Assembly (NCBI GenBank): GCA_903844815.1
Contig: CAIMVD010000399.1
Location: 52,370-116,369 of the forward strand
DNA: 64,000 nucleotides
Direction of reading: 5' to 3'
From: an uncultured Bacteroidota bacterium
GTDB taxonomy: Bacteria > Bacteroidota > Bacteroidia > Bacteroidales > VadinHA17
Position 1 is the first letter of the stretch; every line of letters starts with the position of its first letter. A program made the position numbers and the translations under genes. Below the pieces are notes generated by a model, which worked only from the letters and a program-made list of their open reading frames with translations, made no database searches and had not been told where the DNA came from. Below, piece after piece: positions 17,739 to 27,169 of the stretch.

Positions 17739-18743
17739 ATGGAATTATTAGAACGCATCAAACAGAATGCCAAAAAATATAATATGCGCATAGTCCTTCC
17801 CGAAGGGAATGAGGAAAGGACAATTAAGGCTGCCGATATTGCAATAGGTGAAGATCTGGCCCGTATAATTCTGATTGGTGATCCTTCCGAAATTTATTCA
17901 CATGCTGAAAAGCTGGGACTGAAGAATATTTCAAAAGCACTTATAGTTGATCCTAAATCGCATGCAAAGAAGGACCAGTACATCGACCTTATGGTTGAAC
18001 TGAGAAAAAACAAGGGACTGACAAGGGAAGAAGCCTCAATTCTCATTGAAGATCCCCTTTACCTTGGAGTGCTGATGATAAAGAGCGGGGACGCCGATGG
18101 GGAAGTCTCGGGAGCTATACATTCAACCGGCGACGTTCTTCGTCCTGCTTTTCACTATGTTAAAACTGCACCGGGAATTTCGGTTGTTTCAGGTGCATTT
18201 ATTATGATCCTTCCCGACAAAAGCTTTGGAGAGGATGGGGTCCTTATTTTTGCTGATGGAGCAGTGCATCCTAATCCTAATGAAAAGGAACTCGCTGAGA
18301 TTGCCATTGCTACAGCCCACACTGCAAGGGCTCTGGCAGGGTTTGAACCCAGAATAGCCATGCTGAGTTTCTCAACAAAAGGAAGCGCAAAAAATGAAAT
18401 GGTCGACAAAGTGGTGAATGCTACCCGTATTGCAAAAGAAATGGCACCAGATCTTTTGATCGACGGCGAACTGCAGGTCGATGCTGCTCTGGTTGAAGCA
18501 ATTGGAAAAAGCAAGGCCCCCGGAAGCTCTATAGCTGGAAATGCAAATGTACTTGTATTCCCCGACCTGAATTCGGGAAACATAGCTTACAAGCTTGTTC
18601 AGAGGCTTGCCAATGCAGAGGCAATAGGACCCATTCTTCAGGGCATGGCAGCCCCTATTAATGATTTATCACGAGGATGCTCAGTGAGCGATCTCGTGAG
18701 CATGATAGCAATAACCTCAAACCAGGCAGCCGGTAAAAAATAG
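17739..18743 (+). CDS. pta: Phosphate acetyltransferase
   Basis: Pta converts acetyl-CoA and phosphate to acetyl phosphate. At 334 residues this is the short, single-domain form without the N-terminal regulatory domain of E. coli Pta. Landmarks: RIVLPEGNEERTIKAADI, GDADGEVSGAIHSTGDVLRP, VHPNPNEKELAEIAI, MLSFSTKGSAKNEMVDKV and the C-terminal NDLSRGCSVSDLVSMIAIT. It is first in a same-strand cluster with hbd, ackA, two ptb genes and buk. Together with AckA it makes acetate and ATP. Confidence 0.96.
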   Translation: MELLERIKQNAKKYNMRIVLPEGNEERTIKAADIAIGEDLARIILIGDPSEIYSHAEKLGLKNISKALIVDPKSHAKKDQYIDLMVELRKNKGLTREEASILIEDPLYLGVLMIKSGDADGEVSGAIHSTGDVLRPAFHYVKTAPGISVVSGAFIMILPDKSFGEDGVLIFADGAVHPNPNEKELAEIAIATAHTARALAGFEPRIAMLSFSTKGSAKNEMVDKVVNATRIAKEMAPDLLIDGELQVDAALVEAIGKSKAPGSSIAGNANVLVFPDLNSGNIAYKLVQRLANAEAIGPILQGMAAPINDLSRGCSVSDLVSMIAITSNQAAGKK

Positions 18744-18807
18744 ACGACAGCATTGTTTTTAATTTCAGGTTTTTACAAAAGAATACAGCAATAAATAATA
18801 CAGAATT

Positions 18808-19776
18808 ATGTCAGATAATATTGAAAAGCTGGAGGATTATGGTCTGGCCAAGGATACAAAGCCAAAAACCCTTTTTTCACTGGTTGGAATAGTAGGTGCA
18901 GGATCGGTGGGTCAGAATATAGCCAGGATGGTAAGTTCAAAAGGACTGGATGTGATTTTTCTCGAATTAAACCAGGAAAAAATTGATCAGGCTTATCTTG
19001 AACTGACAAGGGAACTTGACAGAATGATTGAACGATGGGGGATGACCAACTCCGAAAAACTTGGAATTCTCTCCAGGATAAAGGGGACTACCGATTATGC
19101 AATGTTCGAAGGATGCGACATCGTCATTGAAGCAATCAAATCGTCATCTCGTGAGCATAGTCATGATGTTCGTGCAAAAATACTTAAACGTATAGAACAG
19201 CATGTGGGCAGAAATACAATAATAGCAACCAATTCATCTACCCAGGTCATTACCGAACTCACCGCCGATCTTACTTATAAGGACCGTTGTGTAAGTTTCC
19301 ATTTTCTCACCCCGGAGGCTGACGCCCGGATAGTTGAGATCGTTAAGGGTCTCTATACCTCACAGGATGCCTACGAGAATACAATTAAGTTTGCCCATCT
19401 TATCGGTAAAAAAGTTGTTCCAGTTAAGGAGTCTCCTGGTATAATAAGCACCCGATTGGTGGTTCCTATGATAAATGAAGCATGTGAGATACTGATGGAA
19501 GGCGTCGGAAAAATGGAGGATATCGATCTTACAATGAAAGTCGGCTTCGGGCTTCCCCTGGGACCATTTGAAATGGCGGATAAAATTGGCCTCGATAAAA
19601 TACTGAGGTGGTGCGAAAACCTTTATGATGAATTCGGGGATATTAAATATAAATCTTCACCTCTTCTTAAAAAACTTGTCAGGGCAAACCAATGGGGCCG
19701 CCGCACAGGACGGGGATTCTATGAATATAACAAAGATGGAGTAAAATTGAAAAGAAACAACTTTTTTGAATCTTGA
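18808..19776 (+). CDS. hbd: 3-hydroxybutyryl-CoA dehydrogenase family protein
   Basis: A 322-residue NAD(P)-dependent 3-hydroxyacyl-CoA dehydrogenase. The Rossmann motif is VGIVGAGSVGQNIARM, followed by acidic LELNQEKIDQ. The catalytic region is STQVITELTADLTYKDRCVSFHF, and the C-terminal domain contains VKESPGIISTRLVVPMINEA and GFGLPLGPFEMADKIGLD. The N-terminus is about 25 residues longer than clostridial Hbd. It interconverts acetoacetyl-CoA and 3-hydroxybutyryl-CoA. Its place between pta and ackA, in the same direction as ptb and buk, links it to butyrate-type fermentation, although crotonase, thiolase and butyryl-CoA dehydrogenase genes are not in the window. Confidence 0.9.
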   Translation: MSDNIEKLEDYGLAKDTKPKTLFSLVGIVGAGSVGQNIARMVSSKGLDVIFLELNQEKIDQAYLELTRELDRMIERWGMTNSEKLGILSRIKGTTDYAMFEGCDIVIEAIKSSSREHSHDVRAKILKRIEQHVGRNTIIATNSSTQVITELTADLTYKDRCVSFHFLTPEADARIVEIVKGLYTSQDAYENTIKFAHLIGKKVVPVKESPGIISTRLVVPMINEACEILMEGVGKMEDIDLTMKVGFGLPLGPFEMADKIGLDKILRWCENLYDEFGDIKYKSSPLLKKLVRANQWGRRTGRGFYEYNKDGVKLKRNNFFES

Positions 19777-19852
19777 CCAATCTGTAAAATGATTTCATAA
19801 ATTACTGAATTACAGGGAATAAATTACAGATAACAATAAATAAAAATTAAAA

Positions 19853-21061
19853 ATGAAAATATTAGTTCTGAACTGCGGAAGCTCATCAATAAAGTATCAG
19901 CTTATTGATATGGCATCCAATGTCGTTCTTGCAAAAGGCGTAGTTGAAAAAATTGGATTGAAGGGATCGTTCCTTAAAAATGAGAGGTACGACGGTGATA
20001 AGGTGAAGCTTGAGGGCGAAATTCTTGACCACCAGAGCGGGATAGAATATATTCTGGGAATGATGATAAGCAATAAAAGAGGTGTTATTAAGGGACTGAA
20101 TGAAATCGATGCCATTGGACATCGCGTTGTACACGGAGCCGAGAGATTCCAGGAAAGTTGCTATCTCGATGATTTGACCATAAGGGGAATAGAGGACTGT
20201 TCAGATCTTGCGCCCCTTCATAATCCGGCCAACCTTAAAGGAATATATGCAATGCAACAACTGTTGCCGGAGGTTCCCCAGGTAGGTGTCTTCGATACCT
20301 CTTTCCACCAGTCAATGCCTGATTATTCGTTTATGTACGCTTTGCCCTATTCTTTGTATAAGAAATACGGTATCAGGCGTTATGGTTTTCATGGCACCAG
20401 CCACAGTTACGTTTCTAAAAGAGCGTGCGAAATACTGAGTGTAGATTATAAATCAAAGAAAATAATAACCTGCCATCTTGGTAATGGTGCCTCAATAACT
20501 GCTATTAAGGACGGAAAATCACTAGATACTTCAATGGGACTTACCCCTGTGGAAGGATTGATAATGGGAACCAGGTCGGGCGACATTGATGCCGGAGTTC
20601 TTACCCTTATAATGGAAAAGGAGGAGATCGATTTTTCATCTTTGAACACCTTGCTCAACAAGCATAGCGGGGTTCTCGGGATATCTGGTATCTCCTCGGA
20701 TATGCGGGAAGTGGAAGCCGCCGCCGAAGAGGGAGATGAACGGGCTGCTCTTTCACTTAAAATGTATGAATACCGGGTAAAAAAATATATCGGAGCATAC
20801 GCTGCTGCCATGGGCGGGATTGATTTACTGATATTTACAGGTGGAATAGGGGAGAATGGCTGCGAAACACGCGAAAATATCTGCAAGGACCTTGAATTCC
20901 TTGGTATCGAATTCGACAGAAAGGCAAATGACGGAGTTCGCGGCAAAGAAAAGGTTATCAGTACTGAAAAGTCACGCGTTACTGTTATGATAGTTCCTAC
21001 AAATGAGGAATTTGTAATAGCTTCCGATACTCTAGAAATAGCCAGAAATCACAGGAAATAA
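19853..21061 (+). CDS. ackA: Acetate kinase
   Basis: AckA transfers the phosphate of acetyl phosphate to ADP, giving acetate and ATP. At 402 residues it has the usual length. Landmarks: MKILVLNCGSSSIKYQLI, IGHRVVHGAERF, GVFDTSFHQSMP, YGFHGTSHSYV, TCHLGNGASITAIKDGKS and DLLIFTGGIGENG. The Asp/Arg/His/Arg residues typical of the active site are in these blocks. It lies 76 bp after hbd and 20 bp before the first ptb. Confidence 0.97.
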   Translation: MKILVLNCGSSSIKYQLIDMASNVVLAKGVVEKIGLKGSFLKNERYDGDKVKLEGEILDHQSGIEYILGMMISNKRGVIKGLNEIDAIGHRVVHGAERFQESCYLDDLTIRGIEDCSDLAPLHNPANLKGIYAMQQLLPEVPQVGVFDTSFHQSMPDYSFMYALPYSLYKKYGIRRYGFHGTSHSYVSKRACEILSVDYKSKKIITCHLGNGASITAIKDGKSLDTSMGLTPVEGLIMGTRSGDIDAGVLTLIMEKEEIDFSSLNTLLNKHSGVLGISGISSDMREVEAAAEEGDERAALSLKMYEYRVKKYIGAYAAAMGGIDLLIFTGGIGENGCETRENICKDLEFLGIEFDRKANDGVRGKEKVISTEKSRVTVMIVPTNEEFVIASDTLEIARNHRK

Positions 21062-21081
21062 ATACTAAAAAATTCTTTCAT

Positions 21082-21984
21082 ATGGTACTTAAGACCCTAA
21101 GCGACCTAAAACTAATTGTAAAAGGAGGACCGAAGAAAAAACTAGTTCTGGCTGCTGCTCAGGATCATCATTCACTGGGTGCAGTGATACGTGCCTGGAA
21201 GGAAGATATCATAGAGCCAATTCTTATTGGCGATGAAGCTGAGATCAGGGAGATCTGCCACTCCTTCAATTATGATTTGGAAGGTGTCATTATCATCGAT
21301 GAACAGGATACTTTGAAGTCAGTTGAGATTGCAGTTAAGATGGTCAACACCAGACAGGCCGACATTCTTATGAAGGGGAAAATCGGATCATCAGGATTGC
21401 TTAAATGCGTGCTTAATAAGGAATGGGGACTCAGAACAGGTAACCTTCTTTCGCATATCGCTCTCTTTGAGGTTGAAACTTACCATAAAGTCATTGCCGT
21501 CACCGATGTTGCAATGAATATAGCTCCTAATCTTCAGGATAAGATTGCCATTTTAAATAACTCTGTCGAATGCCTCAATAAATTAGGCTATGTAATGCCG
21601 AAAGTTGCTGTTCTCGGAGCAGTAGAGATGGTAAATGAAAATATGGAAGCTACCCTTCATGCTGCCCTTCTGTCAAAGATGAATCAGCGCGATCAGATCA
21701 AGAATTGCATTATCGATGGTCCTCTTGCATTCGATAATGCCATTAGCCTTGAAAGCGCTCAGCTTAAGGGAATCAGAAGCGAAGTGGCCGGGGAGACGGA
21801 TCTTCTTCTGATGCCCGATATTGAGGTTGGCAACGTATTGTACAAATCTCTTGTGTTCTTTGCAAAGGCGAAAGTTGCCTCCATAATCCTGGGGGCATCG
21901 GCACCGATTGTGCTGACCTCAAGATCCGATTCGGAGCAGGCAAAATTCGACAGCATCCTGTTATCAGCAGCAGCCAGTAAATGA
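21082..21984 (+). CDS. ptb: Phosphate acyl(butyryl)transferase, copy 1
   Basis: A 300-residue member of the phosphate acetyl/butyryltransferase family. It contains KLVLAAAQDHHSLGAVI near the N-terminus, QADILMKGKIGSSGLLKCVL in the middle, IIDGPLAFDNAIS, and the C-terminal GASAPIVLTSRSDS. Ptb swaps CoA for phosphate on butyryl-CoA or branched acyl-CoAs. The DGPLAFDNA block supports a butyryl rather than acetyl transferase. It overlaps functionally with the next gene, a tandem paralogue that starts 4 bp after this stop codon, so the two are surely cotranscribed. Confidence 0.9.
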   Translation: MVLKTLSDLKLIVKGGPKKKLVLAAAQDHHSLGAVIRAWKEDIIEPILIGDEAEIREICHSFNYDLEGVIIIDEQDTLKSVEIAVKMVNTRQADILMKGKIGSSGLLKCVLNKEWGLRTGNLLSHIALFEVETYHKVIAVTDVAMNIAPNLQDKIAILNNSVECLNKLGYVMPKVAVLGAVEMVNENMEATLHAALLSKMNQRDQIKNCIIDGPLAFDNAISLESAQLKGIRSEVAGETDLLLMPDIEVGNVLYKSLVFFAKAKVASIILGASAPIVLTSRSDSEQAKFDSILLSAAASK

Positions 21985-21988
21985 GACT

Positions 21989-22891
21989 ATGATCAGGACC
22001 CTTGACCAACTGGAAGAAAATGTGCTAAGTACCGGAAGAAGGTACAGGCTTGCCGTTGCCTGGGCACAAGATGCAAACACAATCCAGGCTGTTGACAGGG
22101 CCGTGAGGAAAGGATTTATTGAAGCCCTGCTCATCGGGAATCCTGCGGAGATTATTAAAACCTGTAATTCCGGAAATATCGATTCAGGACTTTTCACTAT
22201 AATTGAAGCAGAAAACGAAAGACAATCTGCTCAGATGGCTGTGAAAATGGTTAAGGCAGGAGATGCGGAAATCGTGATGAAGGGCCTTCTGGGAACAGAT
22301 AAGTTTCTCAGGGAAGTTATGGATAAGGAAAAGGGAATAATGCTTCCTGGTGCTGTTTTAAGCTACGTAGGGGCACTTGAAATACCGGCCTATCATAAAC
22401 TGTTGTTTATCACCGATCCTGCTGTAATTCCCTTCCCTGACCTTGATCAAAAGATCGCAATGGCACAGCATGCCATTGAAATGGCACATCGTTTCGGAGT
22501 TGAGAAACCCAGGATAGCACTGATAGGGGCTTCTGAAAAGATGAGCAGGAAGTTCGGCAACGCAGTCGATTACGCGGTTATGTGCAAAATGGCCGACAGG
22601 GGTCAGATTAAGGATTGCGTAATGGACGGGCCTCTCGATCTCTTCCTTGCCTGCGATAAAAACAGCCCCGGAATAAAGGGAGTCGATACTCCCGTCAATG
22701 GAGACGCCGATATTCTCCTCTTTCCATCACTTGAATCATGTAATCCATTTTATAAGGGTATGATGCTGTTTGCCGGAGGTGAACTTGCAGGGTTAATTAC
22801 CGGAACACAGAAACCCGTTATCGTAATGTCAAGAAGCGAGAGCGAAAGATCAAAATATTTCTGCATCGCCCTTTCGTGCCTTATGGCATGA
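21989..22891 (+). CDS. ptb: Phosphate acyl(butyryl)transferase, copy 2
   Basis: A second 300-residue Ptb-like protein, equal in length to its upstream neighbour. It shares the same block order (RLAVAWAQDANTIQAVDRAV, EIVMKGLLGTDKFLREVM, VMDGPLDLFLACDK, GTQKPVIVMSRSES) but differs at many positions, so it is an old duplication. The DGPL block continues LFLACDK here against AFDNAIS in copy 1, which may reflect a different acyl chain or a heteromeric partnership. It precedes buk by 32 bp. Confidence 0.88.
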   Translation: MIRTLDQLEENVLSTGRRYRLAVAWAQDANTIQAVDRAVRKGFIEALLIGNPAEIIKTCNSGNIDSGLFTIIEAENERQSAQMAVKMVKAGDAEIVMKGLLGTDKFLREVMDKEKGIMLPGAVLSYVGALEIPAYHKLLFITDPAVIPFPDLDQKIAMAQHAIEMAHRFGVEKPRIALIGASEKMSRKFGNAVDYAVMCKMADRGQIKDCVMDGPLDLFLACDKNSPGIKGVDTPVNGDADILLFPSLESCNPFYKGMMLFAGGELAGLITGTQKPVIVMSRSESERSKYFCIALSCLMA

Positions 22892-22923
22892 ACTTTTACC
22901 CACTGCGAAAAATATAATGTTCG

Positions 22924-24000
22924 ATGGCACAACGTCTTATACTTGCAATTAATCCCGGATCAACATCAACCAAGTTTTCCCTTTTTGAAGAGGAAAAAGT
23001 AGTCTTTGAGAAATCGCTGCGACATTCTTCAGAGGATTTGCAGCCTTTTTCACGGATTACTGACCAGTTTGATTTCAGAAAAGGTCTGATAATGAATGAA
23101 TTGACAATCAGGGGCGTCGATCTGTCAAGGATAATGGCTGTTGTTGGCCGTGGTGGCCTTGTGAAGCCCATTGAATCTGGTATTTATGAGGTAAACGCGA
23201 TAATGAAGGCGGAACTTCAGGCAGAAACATATGGCAGCCATGCCTGTAACCTGGGAGCCCTGATAGCGGATGATATTGCCTCTTCACTTCCAAAGGCAAA
23301 GGCATTTATTGTAGATCCCGTTGTGGTTGATGAGTTTAACGCTGTTGCAAGGTTGTCGGGCCACCCTGAAATTGAAAGAAAGTCGATTTTTCATGCCCTT
23401 AACCAGAAGGCTGTTGCCAGAGTATATGCAGCCTCTCAGGGCCGGTCGTATGAAGATATGAACCTTGTAGTTGCACATATGGGAGGCGGGGTTAGCGTTG
23501 GTGCTCACTGTAAAGGAAGAGTGATAGATGTTAATAACGCACTCGATGGCGATGGCCCTTTTTCTCCAGAGCGCTCAGGCGGACTTCCTGCCGGCTCCCT
23601 TGCAAACCTTTGTTTCAGCGGAAAATATTCTCAGGCAGAAATAAAGCAGATGTTAACAGGCAAGGGTGGAATGGTGGCCTATCTTGGTACGAATAATTTC
23701 ATCGAAGTGTGCCAGAGAGCTAAAAACGGTGATTCAATGGCACTCCTTGTAAGGGAGGCAGCCGCATATCAGACGGGCAAGGAGATAGCTGCTATGGCAT
23801 CCGTTTTATGCGGTAAGGTTGACGCAATAATTCTCACAGGCGGACTCGCGTTCGAAGAGTCTCACGTAAATTATATCAGATCAATGGTTGAATTTATTGC
23901 CAGAGTTGTAGTCTATCCGGGCGAAGATGAGCTGAAAGCCCTGGCCTTTAATGGCCTGCTGGCACTGGATGGCAAGATCAGGATCAGGATCTATTCCTGA
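22924..24000 (+). CDS. buk: Butyrate (branched-chain acid) kinase
   Basis: A 358-residue ASKHA-fold kinase that makes butyrate (or isobutyrate/isovalerate) and ATP from the acyl phosphate supplied by Ptb. Landmarks: LILAINPGSTSTKFSLF, VVGRGGLVKPIESGIYEVN, AFIVDPVVVDEFN, VVAHMGGGVSVGAHCKGRVIDVNNALDGDGPFSPERSG and AIILTGGLAFEES. This is the last gene of the cluster; it ends 21 bp before the convergent SDR gene. Confidence 0.95.
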   Translation: MAQRLILAINPGSTSTKFSLFEEEKVVFEKSLRHSSEDLQPFSRITDQFDFRKGLIMNELTIRGVDLSRIMAVVGRGGLVKPIESGIYEVNAIMKAELQAETYGSHACNLGALIADDIASSLPKAKAFIVDPVVVDEFNAVARLSGHPEIERKSIFHALNQKAVARVYAASQGRSYEDMNLVVAHMGGGVSVGAHCKGRVIDVNNALDGDGPFSPERSGGLPAGSLANLCFSGKYSQAEIKQMLTGKGGMVAYLGTNNFIEVCQRAKNGDSMALLVREAAAYQTGKEIAAMASVLCGKVDAIILTGGLAFEESHVNYIRSMVEFIARVVVYPGEDELKALAFNGLLALDGKIRIRIYS

Positions 24001-24021
24001 CCGGTTTAAACCGAATCTTTT

Positions 24022-24711
24022 TCAGGGATTAGTGACAGCAACGGGGATGATTTTCCCGTTGAAATATTTATTTCCTTTAAGTGCAAATCCTGCAACATAT
24101 TCAGCCATCTCTCCGGCTCCAACAGGCGCCTTATAGCCTGGAAATGCCTCCTCAACCATCTCTGTCTGAACTGCGCCGATAGCCAGGCAATTTACGTTTA
24201 TCCCGCTTTCCCGAAATTCTTCAGCAAGACATTCACTGAGACAGGCAATTGCAGCCTTGGAAGCACTGTAATATGATAACCCCCTGTATTTTGAAGCTCC
24301 CTGGAAGCCACCCATGCTCGAAATATTGACAATGTGTGAGCCCTTCACCATTAGCGGCCTGAGCAGCCTGATTATGGCTGCCGGGCCAATGAAATTAGTT
24401 TCAATGATTGCCCTTGCTTCCTTATTTGAGAAAGTATCGAAGTCCTTATTTATAAGTAAACCGGCCATGTTTATAAGAATATCGAGCCTGTCAAAATGGG
24501 CGTAAACATTTTTGCTGAACATTTCGGTCTGACTGTCAATATCTGACAGATCAATCGCAATTGACCTGACATTACTATATTTGTTTTCAAGGCTCTTCAG
24601 GATTGTTTCGTTCCTTCCGGTCACTATAAGGTTGTTGTTGAAATCGCCGGCCAGAATCCTGACAACTTCAATCCCGATACCCCTGGTTCCGCCGTTTACA
24701 ATAATATTCAT
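24022..24711 (-). CDS. Short-chain dehydrogenase/reductase
   Basis: A 229-residue classical SDR. The cofactor motif is VNGGTRGIGIEVVRIL (a TGxxxGxG variant beginning at residue 5), the structural motif reads NMAG rather than NNAG, and the catalytic Ser/Tyr/Lys appear as NISSMG and YYSASKAAI. The C-terminal INVNCLAIGAVQTEM fits the substrate loop. The substrate cannot be told from sequence. It converges on buk and stands alone. Confidence 0.85.
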   Translation of the reverse strand: MNIIVNGGTRGIGIEVVRILAGDFNNNLIVTGRNETILKSLENKYSNVRSIAIDLSDIDSQTEMFSKNVYAHFDRLDILINMAGLLINKDFDTFSNKEARAIIETNFIGPAAIIRLLRPLMVKGSHIVNISSMGGFQGASKYRGLSYYSASKAAIACLSECLAEEFRESGINVNCLAIGAVQTEMVEEAFPGYKAPVGAGEMAEYVAGFALKGNKYFNGKIIPVAVTNP

Positions 24712-24872
24712 CTCATTATTTTAAAATACCAAAATATTCGCTGACACAATTTACTAAGATAATCGATAACTCGTAATATAAGCCAAACAATGTCATGCCT
24801 GCAGTGGCATGATTATCATTTATAATATTAACTTCATGAGTTTATTGATATTATTTTGTTAACCCATTTAAT

Positions 24873-24880
24873 TATATTTG
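24873..24880 (+). promoter_or_regulatory. -7 promoter element of proC
   Basis: TATATTTG, followed by C, is a perfect TAnnTTTG match 45 bp before the proC ATG. A TTTG lies upstream but at only 14 bp spacing, so the -33 element is uncertain. Confidence 0.4.
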
Positions 24881-24925
24881 CAAAATTCATTATTGGAAAA
24901 GTAAAATTTGTTATAAAAAATAAAA

Positions 24926-25723
24926 ATGAATGATAAGAAAATAGCAATAATCGGTTGCGGGAACATTGGAATGTCATTGCTTAAGGGGTTTTTGAAAGAC
25001 GGATCCGTTGCCGGGGAGAATATTACAGTTACAAAGCGCAATATAGGCGAACTTAGTCATCTCAGTACTTCCGGAGTACATCTTACAACCGATAACATAA
25101 AGGCAGTTCAGGATTCTGAACTTATAATTATTGCTGTAAAACCTTATAATTTTTCTGAAATACTCTCAGAAATAAAAGATTATCTGCAGCCTGGCCGGCA
25201 CTTGCTTGTTTCAATTACTGCTGGTGTTACAATCGCGCAGATCAGTGAATTGTTAAGTAAGAAGGTTCCCGTTTTCAGGGTAATGCCGAATATTTCTGCC
25301 AGCGTCGGCAAATCGGTTTCATGCATCAGTCACAGTGGAGCGGTGAACAGCGATATTGAATCGGTGAGGAGGCTCTTCGACATTACAGGAACCACTATGA
25401 TAATTGATGAGGAACTTATGCAGTCGGCCACTATTCTGGGAGCCTGCGGGATTGCCTATGTGCTCAGGTTTATCAGGGCTATGATCCAGGGTGGCATTCA
25501 GATAGGATTTGACGCCCGTACGGCAAGTGAAATCGTTAACCAAACTGTTAAGGGCGCTGCCGAATTATTAATAGAAAGCAAGGAACATCCTGAATATGAG
25601 ATTGATAAAGTTACAACTCCTAAGGGCTGCACAATCGTAGGATTGAATGAGATGGAGCATAACGGATTCAGTTCGTCCCTTATTAAGGGTATAGTGGCAT
25701 CGTATGAGAAAATTGAAAAATAG
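24926..25723 (+). CDS. proC: Pyrroline-5-carboxylate reductase
   Basis: ProC reduces 1-pyrroline-5-carboxylate to proline with NAD(P)H. The 265-residue chain has the Rossmann motif IIGCGNIGMSLL at residues 8-19, the block VFRVMPNISASVGKS, and the family signature TVKGAAELL followed by KVTTPKGCTIVGLNEME near the C-terminus. The canonical ending signature has T-S-P-G-G-T; here it reads TTPKGCT, a mild variation. It is monocistronic with its own -7 element. Confidence 0.9.
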   Translation: MNDKKIAIIGCGNIGMSLLKGFLKDGSVAGENITVTKRNIGELSHLSTSGVHLTTDNIKAVQDSELIIIAVKPYNFSEILSEIKDYLQPGRHLLVSITAGVTIAQISELLSKKVPVFRVMPNISASVGKSVSCISHSGAVNSDIESVRRLFDITGTTMIIDEELMQSATILGACGIAYVLRFIRAMIQGGIQIGFDARTASEIVNQTVKGAAELLIESKEHPEYEIDKVTTPKGCTIVGLNEMEHNGFSSSLIKGIVASYEKIEK

Positions 25724-25883
25724 CAGAATAAACGGCTTTAATTCAGTATGTATTTTCCGGTGCCTGTATCTGGTTTCAGAGGACATATTATTTTTTCCAT
25801 AAATCATCTTCTCCGGCAGACTAAATCCAAGAGTTTTTTCGTTAATTTATCCATTCTCCACTTCAAAATATAAACAACGGAAT

Positions 25884-26468
25884 ATGAAATTTTTATCTGG
25901 AAGCAACTTCAGAAGCAGCCGCTCAAAGATCATTTTAATGCTCTTTTTGGTACTTTCTTTCGCCTCAGCCAGAGGGCTGGCGCAGATGACTCGCGAAAAA
26001 GCACCCGCTATCAGTGAAAGAATATTTTTTGGCGGCAATTTTGGACTTCAATTCGGAACCGTTACGAATATCCAGATAGCCCCGATTGTGGGATTCTGGC
26101 TTAGACCCAGGATTGCAGTAGCTGTTGGGCCTGAATATCAGTATTATAAGGATCCATATTATAAAACCAATATTTATGGAGGAAAAGCGTATGTGGAGTA
26201 TGTAGTCATTAAAAATATTAGTTCAGTGCTTCCTATAGGAGGAAATACCGGCATCTTTCTTCATCTCGAAGATGAAATACTGAATATGGAAGCGTATCAG
26301 ATTAATTCGTACGAACGGGTTAATGTTAATACAGTTCTCGGAGGAGTGGGAATTAGTCAACAAATCGGTAGGCGATCAGCTGTTAACCTCATGTTTTTAT
26401 GGGTGTTGGATGATTCAGGATACAACCTTTACAACAATCCTGAAATAAGGATCAGCTTTGCTTTTTAA
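25884..26468 (+). CDS. Predicted outer-membrane beta-barrel protein
   Basis: A 194-residue exported protein with an N-terminal signal region (IILMLFLVLSFASARGLAQ). The mature part has alternating strands ending in aromatic residues (FFGGNFGLQFGTVTNIQIAP, IAVAVGPEYQYY) and ends with IRISFAF, a typical C-terminal barrel strand. No specific family is recognised. It stands alone between proC and the FKBP gene. Confidence 0.7.
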   Translation: MKFLSGSNFRSSRSKIILMLFLVLSFASARGLAQMTREKAPAISERIFFGGNFGLQFGTVTNIQIAPIVGFWLRPRIAVAVGPEYQYYKDPYYKTNIYGGKAYVEYVVIKNISSVLPIGGNTGIFLHLEDEILNMEAYQINSYERVNVNTVLGGVGISQQIGRRSAVNLMFLWVLDDSGYNLYNNPEIRISFAF

Positions 26469-26529
26469 CCGATCATTTAAGTCGGAGCAGAGGCTTCTCA
26501 ATTGATAAATTCCAAAATATACTTTTTGA

Positions 26530-26561
26530 TTTGCCTCCCAGCAATTTAAATTATATTTTTG
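26530..26561 (+). promoter_or_regulatory. Bacteroidota-type promoter of the FKBP gene
   Basis: TTTG, 20 bp, TATTTTTG is a full consensus match. The -7 box ends 29 bp before the ATG at 26591. Confidence 0.65.
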
Positions 26562-26590
26562 CCCATTCTTAAAATCAAAAAAAGGTTAAA

Positions 26591-27127
26591 ATGAAAATTG
26601 AAAATAACAAGATGGTTTCCCTTATCTATGAGCTGAGGGAGGGTAATTCAGAAGGCAGAATAATTGAAACACTTACTGAGGATGGTCCGCTTTCTTTTGT
26701 ATATGGCATGGGCAGATTGCTTCCATTGTTTGAAACCAATATCAATTCGCTTAGTGAAGGAGACAACTTCAGTTTCAATCTGGATTCAGAAGCAGCTTAC
26801 GGAGGCAAAAGGGAAGACATGATTGTAAACCTTCCTCTTTCAGTATTTGAGACTGACGGAAAGCTTAATGAGGATGTTTGCAAGGTAGGAAATGAGGTTC
26901 CTATGATGGATAGCGATGGCAACCCGCTTAATGGGGTCATCTGTGAAATTACTGATACAATTGTAAGGATGGATTTCAACCACCCAATGGCAGGAATTGA
27001 TCTTTTCTTCACAGGTAAGGTAGTTGGAGTACGTGATGCAACTGAGCATGAAATTGCCGGGCCGGCACACTCCTGTTCAAGCTGTGGCACCGATGAACAG
27101 TCGGGCTGCTCCGGCGGTTGCTGCTGA
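26591..27127 (+). CDS. FKBP-type peptidyl-prolyl isomerase, SlyD-like
   Basis: A 178-residue cytoplasmic FKBP of the SlyD type. The N-terminus (KMVSLIYELREGNSEGRIIE), the block GRLLPLFETNINSLSEGDNF, the insert-in-flap region, and AAYGGKREDMIVNLP show the two-domain FKBP/IF arrangement. DFNHPMAGIDLFFTGKVVGV closes the FKBP fold. The tail is Cys-rich (HSCSSCGTDEQSGCSGGCC), which probably binds metal, as the His/Cys tail of E. coli SlyD does for nickel. It has a clean promoter and is followed 42 bp later by the symporter gene. Confidence 0.9.
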   Translation: MKIENNKMVSLIYELREGNSEGRIIETLTEDGPLSFVYGMGRLLPLFETNINSLSEGDNFSFNLDSEAAYGGKREDMIVNLPLSVFETDGKLNEDVCKVGNEVPMMDSDGNPLNGVICEITDTIVRMDFNHPMAGIDLFFTGKVVGVRDATEHEIAGPAHSCSSCGTDEQSGCSGGCC

Positions 27128-27169
27128 TAAGTATTTACCGGGTTTTCAGCCTGATTAAACAAATCCTCA

